Assembly (NCBI GenBank): GCA_049999725.1
Contig: JBNGIS010020669.1
Location: 1 to 49,863, forward strand
Origin: Haplomitrium mnioides
Taxonomy: Eukaryota; Marchantiophyta; Haplomitriopsida; Calobryales
Direction of reading: 5' to 3'
DNA: 49,863 nt
The position numbers were made by a program, and so were the translations under genes. This document shows positions 42,669-49,863 of the stretch, piece by piece (the stretch's first letter is position 1; every line of letters starts with the position of its first letter). Below the pieces are notes generated by a model. That model was not told where the DNA came from. It made no database searches and saw only the letters and a program-made list of their open reading frames with translations.

Positions 42669-43016
42669 GTAAGATATGAAAACTATTTTTTATTTGTTCT
42701 CTTTTTGCACTGACTTGGAACTCCAAGCTGCCATGGGTTCTTTAGTCCATGCGTGCATGGACTCCGAAGCTCTTTTACACTTGGAGTTTCGAGTTAGTCT
42801 GCGTTCGAACTCCGGAGTGTATGCGCATATGGACTCCAAAGTCTATGTGCGTTTGGACTCCCGAGTCCATGCACACATGGACTTGGAGTCTTTGCTTGCA
42901 TTTGGATACTAGCTCCTTTTATAACTTAGACTGTAGGTTCAGAAGTTTAAATTCCTAAAAAACATATGGAGCTTTTTTGTGTAACACATTTGATTGTTTT
43001 TTATTTTTGTTTTTAG
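42669..43016 (+). other. Intron 1 of the ParB/methyltransferase-like pseudogene
   Basis: GTAAGA donor at 42669 and a T-rich TTTTTAG acceptor ending at 43016 bound 348 bases. Joining GACAAG to TTTACTCAA keeps the frame (phase 0). The intron holds palindromic array 2. Confidence 0.55.
42744..42910. repeat. Palindromic 20-mer repeats, array 2 (intron 1)
   Basis: Units include AGTCCATGCGTGCATGGACT (42744-42763), GTGTATGCGCATATGGAC (near 42818), GTCTATGTGCGTTTGGAC (near 42841) and GTCCATGCACACATGGAC (near 42868). They are spaced about 24-27 bases apart after the first. Each is a near-palindrome with the core of array 1. Confidence 0.8.
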
Positions 43017-44136
43017 TTTACTCAATATTTGGTGGACTTTGTTGATGCCTACCGTGACACGAAGCATATCAAGCAAGACTTCATCAAGCTGGCTATTAGC
43101 ATCAAGCTAATGAAGCCCAAGCAATGAGACCATATTCAACAACTAGTGTCGCATCCAAACGCGATGACCATGTCAATGACAACAACAACAGGAGCATCAA
43201 CTACCAAAAAGAGAAAGGCGGTGGAGCTAGTTGAGGCTCCAAAAAAGAAGAAATATGTCATCCCAAAGAAGAAGCCTATTCCGACACCTATTACTAAGGA
43301 GGAGTCAACCTCCTCCCACTCTTCAACAAGGTCATCTTCTTTGGCTCCTTTGTCTTCAACACCAAGCAGCTCAAAGGAGGAAGTAGAGCTAGAGCCAATT
43401 CAGACTCCAACGTCTAGATCAAAAAGACAATCGCATAAGGGGATGCAAACATTTCAAGAATGTTAGCAAGTGGACCCTCAGACAATGTACGAGGAAGACA
43501 AAAACAAAATCGGGGAGTCTGCAATTTAGCGATGTAGAGTCTGAAAGAAAAATACTACAATTCACTTGGAGAATTTAAGCCTTCCAAAATCTAGAATGGA
43601 TAATTGGGGGTTATTCTAGATTAGAAGGTTGAATAATGATTTTGTTGAGCTTTTGGCGCAGAGAATGCTCACCAATAAATATATCCACAATTTTTTTATT
43701 GGTTTTATTGACCCAAAGTGCGGGTTGAAAAATAAGTCTGAGTTCAATCTAAGGAACCTTGACAAGTATCGGTACAAGATTGTAGGAGGGAATCTTACTG
43801 TTGCCGCAAGGCAACTTTTAATCACAAAATATGGAGCAAAGAATCCAATCATGTCGCTCTACAACTGTTATGTGTCTGTGGGCTTGACACCAACAAAAAC
43901 CCACATATTTGCAACAGATGACAATTACGACCAAAGGTACGCGTGGAAGTTGGAGAGCTTTTAATTGAAGAAATGTCTCACAAGCTGGAGAGACACAAAG
44001 TTTTAGTGGTCATAGTTAATTCTTTTTTCTCCAAAGTCTACTGCAGCTCTTAGGAAGAAGAAAGAGAGGGGAGTATCCTCTCCACACCGAAGAGTCAAAT
44101 ATGTCTTCATTTTATTCTAATTTTGAGAAGCTTTTG

Positions 44137-44740
44137 GTAAGTTTTTTTTTCCATTCTACATTTCTTTTTCTAGAGTTGCATTGAATTTTTTGTAAATGGA
44201 TTTTTGCTAGAATAAAAATGATTTTGAGTCCATGTGCGCATGAGTTATCAAATCCATATGCGCAAAGACTCTCTAGTTTGGCGTGTTTGGAATATCAAGT
44301 CCATGTACGCAAAAACTCTCTAGTCTCTGCGCGCATGGACTATCAAGTCCATGCGCGCATGGACTCTCTAGTCCAAGCACAACTTCCATTTCAAGTCATT
44401 GCGCATCGACATTGAAACCAATGCCAACATGGACTTTAATGTCTAGGTGTATGGACTTCAATGTTCATGTGCACATGAACTTTAATCTCCATACACGCTT
44501 AGACTTCAATGTCTATGCGCGCATAGACTTCAATGTCTATGCGCGCATAGACTTCAATGTCCATGCGCGCATAGACTTCAATGTCAATACTAGCTTGGAC
44601 TCCAATGTCTATGCTATTATGGACTTTCAAGTCAATGCTTAGATTGACTTGAAGGTCCTTGCTTGCTTGCTCTTCCTCTTTAAAGTCTACATTTTTTATG
44701 GTTGTCTCCTCTTATTTTTTTCATTTTTGTTATGTGCAAG
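44137..44740 (+). other. Intron 2 of the ParB/methyltransferase-like pseudogene
   Basis: GTAAGTTTTT donor at 44137 and acceptor TATGTGCAAG ending at 44740 bound 604 bases. Phase 1 joining gives EAF-E-DKTFK in frame with exon 3. Most of the intron is palindromic array 3. Confidence 0.5.
44225..44642. repeat. Palindromic 24-base tandem array 3 (intron 2)
   Basis: About 17 units of roughly 24 bases, each a 20-base near-palindrome plus a spacer such as CTCTA or TTCAAT. Examples: AGTCCATGCGCGCATGGACT (near 44345), GTCTATGCGCGCATAGAC (twice, near 44512 and 44536), GTTCATGTGCACATGAAC (near 44463). Left- and right-arm variants match each other within units. The repeat translates as an eight-residue pattern (IDFNVYAR), which I treat as a by-product. 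Confidence 0.88.
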
Positions 44741-45277
44741 AGGACAAAACTTTTAAATGACAGCTTGCCAAAACATTGTCGGTAGCAGCCAAAGGGCGAA
44801 AAAGATCGGAGGTCAAAGAAGCCTTAGAAGATCAAGACCAAACCCCAACACTTGTTTCCTACCCTCTTGGTTTTTTGCTTCGTTGCCGGACAACTAGAGA
44901 GTGGAAATCAAGGCATCAAAATGATGTTGCTGCCCTTTTCATTGAAGGAGTTCTTTGAGATGAAGACGAGGACTTAATGGCCTTTGTTGATGAACTGAAC
45001 GTGACATTTTACCAAGTCCATATGGAGGGAAATACTCGTTAGTTGAAGGGATTCATGAAACTTAGATGTTTCACTTTGGCAATTGCACACATTCCTTATG
45101 GTTACAACCTTAAGAAATGCAAGCACGATGATTCCAAACCCTTTACCAAGGATAACATTTCTGATATGGTTTCTTCTTTTGAGGCAATTACGACTTCTGA
45201 TTTTTGGTCTTTTTTAATAACCCATTCTTTGCAACATTTTGGCATCGCTGAAAATGCTCTTTTGGAGGTTTGCTATG

Positions 45278-45497
45278 TGTTAGAGTTAGAGGCAGAGCAA
45301 TCAATCACATATGCAGACAAACAATGCAAGAATTTTCTTCACTATAAGGCAGGAGCGCCAACAAATACAGAGGGGAAGAGAGAGCATAATGTGCATCTCA
45401 AGCAGCCCCATATATATACACCTAAGCTAATTGGCCTAACGTAACTGTGAGCTAAGGTGGCTGCCATGTTAACCAACAGTTAGAGCTCGAAATCTCA
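45278..45497 (-). repeat. Element C 3' LTR, about 220 bases
   Basis: On the minus strand it begins TGAGATTTCGAGC next to the polypurine tract, contains a TATATATA box near 45410, and ends in CTAACA. No second copy is in the window, so the outer boundary is set by the TG...CA ends and by the loss of similarity to the pseudogene frame. An alternative start is TGTTGGTTAACA at 45478. Confidence 0.6.
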
Positions 45498-45947
45498 ATA
45501 CTCCCCCTCGGGCTCAAGATACACACTCCAAGCTGCTTCCCAAACCTATGTAGCTTCTCTACTCCTAAAGCCTTAGTGAAAATATCAGCCAACTGCTCCT
45601 CAGTGCTGATGTACTGCAAGTCAATCACCCTAGCCAAAACCTTCTCCCTAACAAAATGATAATGCACTTCAATGTGCTTTGAACGTGCATGAAAAACTGG
45701 GTTACTAGCTAGCTGAATACTGCTTATATTGTCACAATGGACCCTCACTGGGCCTCTTACAGGGACATCTACATCCTGCAAAAACTTAAGCAACCACATT
45801 ACCTCACATGTAGCCATTGTTGCCCCTCGATACTCCGACTCTGTGCTTGAGAGGGCAACAGTTGGTTGCTTCTTGCTGCTCCATGCAACTCTGGCACTTC
45901 CAAATGAAAAAAACAAAGCCACTAGTAGATCTCCGGTCACCAGCACT
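45452..45947 (-). pseudogene. Element C RNase H, shifted frame
   Basis: The frame contains RVAWSSKKQPTVALSSTESE, LLKFLQDVDVPVRGPVRVHC and HIEVHYHFVREKVL...EEQLADIFTKAL, the copia RNase H and Pol C-terminus. It is offset from the RT frame, which reads GFTYADWT-stop-SAGDRRSTSGF near 45960. The shift can be placed in a T-run near 45910, so one base gain plus one nonsense change separate RNase H from the rest. The 45452 end may overlap the LTR start. Confidence 0.88.
45498..45518 (-). other. Element C polypurine tract
   Basis: Minus-strand TCTTGAGCCCGAGGGGGAGTA lies at the LTR start. Confidence 0.75.
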
Positions 45948-48248
45948 TCATGTCCAATCTGCATATGTAAAACCAGCAAGTTGGAATGCACTATTGCTGT
46001 CATAAAACAGCCCAAACTGAAGTGTGGTTTTCACGTACCGAAAAATCCTGCGCACATCATCCATGTGTGGCTTCCTTGGAGTCTGCATAAACTGACTGAC
46101 TAGGCTCACAGCATAACTCAAATCTGGCCTAGTGATGGTGCTATATATCAAGCTACCTACCATCTTCCTGAAGCTCGAAGGATCATCTAGTAATTCCCCT
46201 TCATGACTGACCAGCTTTGTATTCTGATCAAGGGGTATGGCAATCAGTTTACAACCTGTCATTCCATATCTAGACATCATCTCCAATGCATACTGCCTCT
46301 GAATCAACCAGATCCCCTGATTTGATTTGATCACCTCAATGCCAAGGAAATGCCTCAGCTCACCTAGATCCTTCATCTCAAACTTTGAATGCAGCAAGTT
46401 CTTAACTTCCAAAATATCATCAAGACTACCTCCAGTCAAGATTAAATCATCAACATATATGAATATGAGCATGGTTCCCTTCTCCGTCCTCCTAACATAA
46501 AGAGAATAATCTGAATTCGAAATCTGGAACCCAATAGTAACAAGATACTCACCAATCTTGTTCGACCATGCTCGAGGTGCTTGTTTGAGCCCATATAGAG
46601 CCTTCTTTAGCCTACAAACCTGATCTGGATGGACCAGATCTACGAACCCTTGTGGCTGTACCATATACACCTCCTCTTCTAGCTCCCCATGTAGAAATGC
46701 ATTCTTCACGTCCATCTGGTGTAATGTCCACCGTTTTGCTGCTGCCACTGCAATCACAGCTCGGACCGTGGTCATTCTGGCTACAGGGCTGAAAGTCTCC
46801 TCAAAATTAGTACCATGAGTCTGAGCACACCCCTTCGTTACCAGCCTTGCCTTAAACCTGCTTACACTGTCATCTTCATTCCTCTTCACTTTGTAAACCC
46901 ACTTACAACCGATAGCTTTCTTACCTGCAGGTAAATCGACCAGATCCCAAGTCTGGTTTTTCTCCAAGGCCTTCATCTCTTCAACCATTGCTGTAGTCCA
47001 TCTGCAATCACTTAGAGTCTCATGAAAAACAGCCGGCTCCTTCTCAGTGATTACCTGAACCATGTAAGCATGGTGAAGTGCGAATGCACCCTTGTGCATT
47101 AATCTGTCCACTGGGTATCTTACCCTCTCACTTCTGCGTAGGGGTGGACTCTGTACTGGTTGTAATGGCTGCCCTTGTACACGAGTGGTTGCTGAAATTT
47201 CTCTCAGCTCCTCATCTGCATCATCATGGACACCACCAGCACCTCCGATCTCCGAATGTGAGCTAGTCGAGGCTTGCAACTCCATATTCCTGCGCAACCT
47301 CTCCTGCAATATCCCACTACTACTACACTCACCTTGAGGTCCACTGAGCTCCTGAACTTGTTGATTCTCCTCAAGCATCACCTGCTTGCCTTTCACATCT
47401 ACATGTGCATCAACAATCTTTGGGTTATACCAACTGTTCAGTTCATCAAAAACAACGTCTCTACTCACTCTTACCATACGTGAAGTAGGACAATAACACT
47501 TATACCCTTTCTGTTCACCTGAGTACCCTATGAACACACACTTCTCAGCTTTAGGATCCAGCTTGCTTCTCATCCCAGCTGGAACATGAACATAAGCAAT
47601 ACAGCCGAAAACTTTCAAGTGTGAAATATCTGGCCTCCTTCCAGTGAACTTCTCTTCGGGTGTCATCCCATCTACAGCAGCTCTAGGCGTGCGGTTCATG
47701 ATGTACACCGCTGTAGCCACAGCTTCTGCCCAATAGTGATGAGGCATACTCTTCTCATTCATCAAGGCACGTGCTACCTCCGCAACATGCCGATTCTTCC
47801 TCTCAGCAACTCCATTTTGCTGAGGCGTATACCTGCAAGGCTGTTGTCTCTTGATGCCTTCTCTTTGCAAGTATGAACAAAACTCTCCATAAAAGTACTC
47901 ACCTCCACCATCAGATCTAAGGCACTTGATGTGCTGCCCTTTCTCCTTCTCCACCATTGCTCGAAAATGTTTGAAGTGTGAAAACACCTCACTCTTCTGC
48001 TTCATGAAATAAATCCACATTTTCCTTGAGCAATCATCAATGAAAGTAACATAATAAGAACACCCACCAAGTGAAGCTGTTCTTGTAGGGCCCCATACAT
48101 CCGAATGTACAACCTCCAATGGCCTTCTAGCCGCATATGCTTCATGAGGGAATGGTCGCCTAGTTTTCTTAGCAAACTGACATGCTTCACATATCTTCTG
48201 CATGCCCTCCACCTTAAACTTTGGCAATCCATTTACAACTCCAGATGT
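45948..48248 (-). CDS. Element C integrase and reverse transcriptase (long open Pol)
   Basis: About 760 codons are open. Integrase: CEACQFAKKTRRPFPH, HSDVWGPTRTASLGG, VTFIDDCSRKMWIYF, LRSDGGGEYF and QQNGVAERKNRHV, giving the D-D-E triad. A variable linker follows. RT: GCKWVYKVKRNEDDSVSRFK, KARLVTKGCAQ, MDVKNAFLHGELEEEVYMVQ, ALYGLKQAPRAW and IFIYVDDLILTGG with the catalytic pair intact near 46446-46457, then RHFLGIEV. A TAG at the upstream end (HM-stop-TSGV) fits CAG>TAG and splits it from protease in the same frame. Start codon of this segment is not meaningful, as it is part of a polyprotein. Confidence 0.9.
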   Translation of the reverse strand, partial: TSGVVNGLPKFKVEGMQKICEACQFAKKTRRPFPHEAYAARRPLEVVHSDVWGPTRTASLGGCSYYVTFIDDCSRKMWIYFMKQKSEVFSHFKHFRAMVEKEKGQHIKCLRSDGGGEYFYGEFCSYLQREGIKRQQPCRYTPQQNGVAERKNRHVAEVARALMNEKSMPHHYWAEAVATAVYIMNRTPRAAVDGMTPEEKFTGRRPDISHLKVFGCIAYVHVPAGMRSKLDPKAEKCVFIGYSGEQKGYKCYCPTSRMVRVSRDVVFDELNSWYNPKIVDAHVDVKGKQVMLEENQQVQELSGPQGECSSSGILQERLRRNMELQASTSSHSEIGGAGGVHDDADEELREISATTRVQGQPLQPVQSPPLRRSERVRYPVDRLMHKGAFALHHAYMVQVITEKEPAVFHETLSDCRWTTAMVEEMKALEKNQTWDLVDLPAGKKAIGCKWVYKVKRNEDDSVSRFKARLVTKGCAQTHGTNFEETFSPVARMTTVRAVIAVAAAKRWTLHQMDVKNAFLHGELEEEVYMVQPQGFVDLVHPDQVCRLKKALYGLKQAPRAWSNKIGEYLVTIGFQISNSDYSLYVRRTEKGTMLIFIYVDDLILTGGSLDDILEVKNLLHSKFEMKDLGELRHFLGIEVIKSNQGIWLIQRQYALEMMSRYGMTGCKLIAIPLDQNTKLVSHEGELLDDPSSFRKMVGSLIYSTITRPDLSYAVSLVSQFMQTPRKPHMDDVRRIFRYVKTTLQFGLFYDSNSAFQLAGFTYADWT

Positions 48249-48806
48249 CTACATATGTCTCAACCTTGGAATGTTGACATGACCAATTCTCTTGTGCCAA
48301 ATCTCAATATCTGACACTACTCTAGTGCCATGAGCAAACATTGCCTTAGTGACATTCGGTATACTCACATCCAACGTGAACATCCTGCCACTCTTCTTAC
48401 CTGTAGTAATCAGGTTGCAATTGTTGCCCCAATCCTCTATATAAACTCCAATAGGATTGAATCTCACCTGCATATTTTGCTTTACACACTGCCCAACCGA
48501 AATTAGATTCTTTTGTATTCTAGGCACGTGCAAAACATCCTCCAAACATTTGGTCTCTCCACTCTCCATCATAACAGGAACACGGCCAATCTTCTGGATA
48601 GGATGCATGGAAGAGTCACCGGTCTCAACATACCCAGGTGTACTCATATCTCTGGTCTCCTTGAACCACTCTCCATGACCTGTCATGTGGTTCAAACATG
48701 CGGAATCTATGAACCACTTATCCTCAACAATATTGTGCACTATACACTGCTGAGAATCCATGCTGCATGACAAACAACCACCCTTTGCCTGTATTGGATT
48801 CTGCAT
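48249..48806 (-). pseudogene. Element C protease and GAG-pre-integrase
   Basis: DKWFIDSACLNHMTGHGEWF is the aspartic-protease region, with DSA where DSG is usual. KCLEDVLHVPRIQKNLISVG and SDIEIWHKRIGHVNIPRLRHM follow, the latter the pre-integrase zinc-binding part. The frame is shifted by one base relative to Gag, with an overlap of 83 bases, and is in phase with integrase-RT downstream. Confidence 0.87.
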
Positions 48807-49701
48807 AATTACCCTGTGCAGTGTTTCCTTTCATGTAATTCTGCTTCTTGTAACAATCCTTAGCCATATGACCGGACTTGCCACAATAATAACACTTTGT
48901 ACCTGTCATGTTGTGCTGACCTCCACGTCCTTGGTTTCTCCCCCTGCCTCTGGTTTGGCCTCTGCCACCATACTGCCGCTGGGAGTTGGACTGTGTTGTT
49001 GCACTAGAGCGTCCTCTACCAATGTTGCCTCTAGTTGTATTTCTGCCTCTTCCTCTACCCCGATTCGAGTAGAACACCTGCTCAGTATTGCTTTGACTAC
49101 TTGAGGCTTCCCCTCCAAGGTCAAGCTCTTCAGCTACAAGCATCGCGATGAGTTGCGCAAAGGAAGTGGTTCCCTCACGTGTCCTCATGGATGTCTTGAA
49201 CTGCTTGTACTCCTTACCCAAACCATTCAAACATACAACAACCATGGCACTCTCTTTCACTTGCTCTCCAACATTTGCTAGCTGCTTAGCCAAAGACTTA
49301 ATCTTCAAAGCAAACGCATTGACATTCATCGTCTCCTTTTGCAGATTAAAGAACTCCATCTGCAAAGTCAACTTGCGTGCATCTGAAGTAACTGCATACC
49401 TCTCCTTGAGCAGATCCCAAGCCTCCTTGGGTGTCTTGGCTACCAACACATATCCCATCATCTTGTTGTCGACACTTATAGTCAGCCAATAGAGAAGTCG
49501 ATGCACCTTAGCAATGTGTGCTTTGTAACGCTGCATGTCGTCAACAATTGGCAATGGACCAAGTACATGCTCCTCCTCTTCGCCTGTGATGAGTTCCCAG
49601 AACTCTCTCCCTTTGATAAAATTCGTCATACGGACTGACCAAACTGAATAATTATGCTCATTCAGCTTGTCAATCACAATCTGGGAGATACCATCCGCCA
49701 T
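48724..49701 (-). CDS. Element C Gag
   Basis: This open 325-codon frame starts MADGISQIVIDKLNEHNYSV and continues WSVRMTNFIKGREFWELITG, a copia Gag of the UBN2/DUF4219 type. The middle has KTPKEAWDLLKERYAVTSDA and MVVVCLNGLGKEYKQF. An Arg/Gly-rich tract (RGRGRNTTRGNIGRGR and similar) precedes a zinc knuckle CYYCGKSGHMAKDC at residue 270. The last residues (from about WLFVMQHG) probably come from reading past the frameshift, since the other frame leads into protease. Gag would form particles and package the RNA. Confidence 0.9.
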   Translation of the reverse strand: MADGISQIVIDKLNEHNYSVWSVRMTNFIKGREFWELITGEEEEHVLGPLPIVDDMQRYKAHIAKVHRLLYWLTISVDNKMMGYVLVAKTPKEAWDLLKERYAVTSDARKLTLQMEFFNLQKETMNVNAFALKIKSLAKQLANVGEQVKESAMVVVCLNGLGKEYKQFKTSMRTREGTTSFAQLIAMLVAEELDLGGEASSSQSNTEQVFYSNRGRGRGRNTTRGNIGRGRSSATTQSNSQRQYGGRGQTRGRGRNQGRGGQHNMTGTKCYYCGKSGHMAKDCYKKQNYMKGNTAQGNYAESNTGKGWLFVMQHGFSAVYSAQYC

Positions 49702-49863
49702 GTGAACACAATGTAAAAAATCAACCAGGGAAGTAGAATCAAGTGTCGAGATGAAATCAGAAAAAAAATTCTGGTTTCTACCCTCACAAAATCTACAGAT
49801 CAGAAGACATGACTCCCTTGTTCCAAACTAGTGATTAAAGAAAGAAAAAATAAGACCCCTATT
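49702..49863 (-). other. Element C leader, partial
   Basis: Sequence upstream of the Gag start codon, without a recognisable primer-binding site. It could contain untranslated leader only. Confidence 0.5.

Larger units (their letters stand above)
42254..45277 (+). pseudogene. ParB/sulfiredoxin-like plus N4/N6 DNA methyltransferase gene, decayed, cut by copia C
   Basis: Three exons are proposed: up to 42668, 43017-44136 and 44741-45277, with GTAAG donors and AG acceptors that keep one reading frame (intron phases 0 and 1). Exon 1 gives SWLL-like PEKLDSEWLLNCGTMKD and QRDIFTKNL. Exon 2 gives FTQYLVDFVDAYRDTKHIK, a basic nuclear-localisation-like segment (KKRKAVEL, APKKKKY, 43200-43270), a Ser-rich linker, and YKIVGGNLTVAARQLLITKYG (43773 on, GGNL at 43786-43797), resembling the ParB/Srx G-N-H-x-x-x-A signature with His replaced by Leu. 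Exon 3 gives TLAIAHIPYGYNL (45075-45110), which fits methyltransferase motif IV (DPPY) with Asp changed. Stops are substitutions (TAA, TAG, TGA); no frameshift is needed. The C-terminal motifs X and I are missing because copia C begins at 45278. Domain calls rest on motifs only. Confidence 0.55.
45278..49863 (-). mobile_element. Element C: nearly complete Ty1/copia retrotransposon, 5' end beyond window
   Basis: The minus-strand order is gag (49701 down), protease, integrase, RT, RNase H, polypurine tract, 3' LTR. The 3' LTR ends CTCTAACTCTAACA at 45278, inside exon 3 of the ParB/methyltransferase-like pseudogene. The 5' LTR and primer-binding site are not in the window, so the target duplication (CTATG expected from 45273-45277) cannot be confirmed. 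Coding damage is limited to two frameshifts and two stops, far less than in its neighbours. Confidence 0.9.

Noticed and set aside
44218-44642. Protein with eight-residue repeats (IDFNVYAR type)
   Set aside because: A 24-base palindromic tandem array lacking stops in some frames gives this automatically; it lies between a splice donor and acceptor.
44225-44642. CRISPR-like array
   Set aside because: Units are contiguous palindromes with spacers of only four to six similar bases, in plant DNA with introns; no cas genes.
44225-44642. Claim that the palindromes are parS centromere-like sites
   Set aside because: parS binding needs the ParB helix-turn-helix domain, which I do not see; kept only as a hypothesis to test.
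7-45277. One methyltransferase gene split by the 42-kb retroelement cluster
   Set aside because: The C-terminal part lies upstream of the N-terminal part on the same strand, so simple insertion cannot explain it.
45043-45444. A 133-codon frame read as one protein
   Set aside because: Its first part is the methyltransferase-like exon 3; after about 45277 it runs by chance through the copia C LTR.
1-49863. tRNA, rRNA or other structural RNA genes
   Set aside because: No cloverleaf, rRNA core or snRNA motif was noticed; only primer-binding sites complementary to tRNA ends are present.

Overview
This window looks like transposon-dense, intergenic heterochromatin from a large land-plant genome. 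It is dominated by nested Ty3/gypsy and Ty1/copia LTR retrotransposons with plant-type lineages (a chromovirus with a C-terminal chromodomain, and a non-chromodomain gypsy with 3-kb LTRs). Plant-like introns occur in the only non-retroelement gene remnants. Two N-gaps (34456-34855 and 42154-42253) show it is a scaffold. I cannot name the species. Abundant bacterial-type N4/N6 DNA-methyltransferase remnants would fit a fern, lycophyte, bryophyte or gymnosperm better than a typical flowering plant, but that is weak inference.

Layout. 1-1.4 kb: the C-terminal exon of a beta-class (N4/N6) DNA methyltransferase-like gene, then an AT-rich tail with near-palindromic GTCCATGCGCGCATGGAC-type repeats. 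1.4-4.65 kb: pyrimidine-rich sequence I cannot assign. 4.66-39.85 kb: one old minus-strand gypsy element ('A': LTRs about 4657-7565 and 36764-39852) opened by four later insertions. These are Copia-1 (7606-13686, target duplication CACCC), a solo LTR (14315-16735, duplication GTGGC), chromovirus 'B' (19631-25577, plus strand) and 'D' (27700-36582, plus strand, duplication CACCT). D carries 3.7-kb LTRs and only a gag-protease ORF. The remaining pieces of A line up across the insertions: 5' LTR, leader, gag, zinc knuckles, protease, RT, RNase H, integrase, polypurine tract, 3' LTR. 39.85-41.6 kb: fragments of two other copia elements in opposite orientations. 42.0-45.28 kb: a three-exon pseudogene with a nuclear-localisation-like segment, a ParB/sulfiredoxin-like motif and the N-terminal part (motif IV) of the methyltransferase. 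Both introns hold the same palindromic repeats as the left edge. 45.28-49.86 kb: copia 'C' (minus strand), inserted into that pseudogene and running off the window; it is the youngest-looking coding element.

How the parts relate. A and D share gag-protease homology, the same primer-binding-site type and the same polypurine tract/LTR-start design, so D could have been mobilised in trans by A-like elements. LTRs of four families (A, B, D with its solo-LTR relative, and Copia-1) carry ACGTGGC-type (G-box/ABRE-like) motifs. Decay across the window is mostly by nonsense changes of CAG>TAG, CGA>TGA and TGG>TAG/TGA type, as expected for methylated cytosine deamination. The most unusual content is the ParB-like/DNA-methyltransferase gene family with palindrome-filled introns, seen twice: N-terminal part at 42-45 kb, C-terminal part at 0-0.6 kb.
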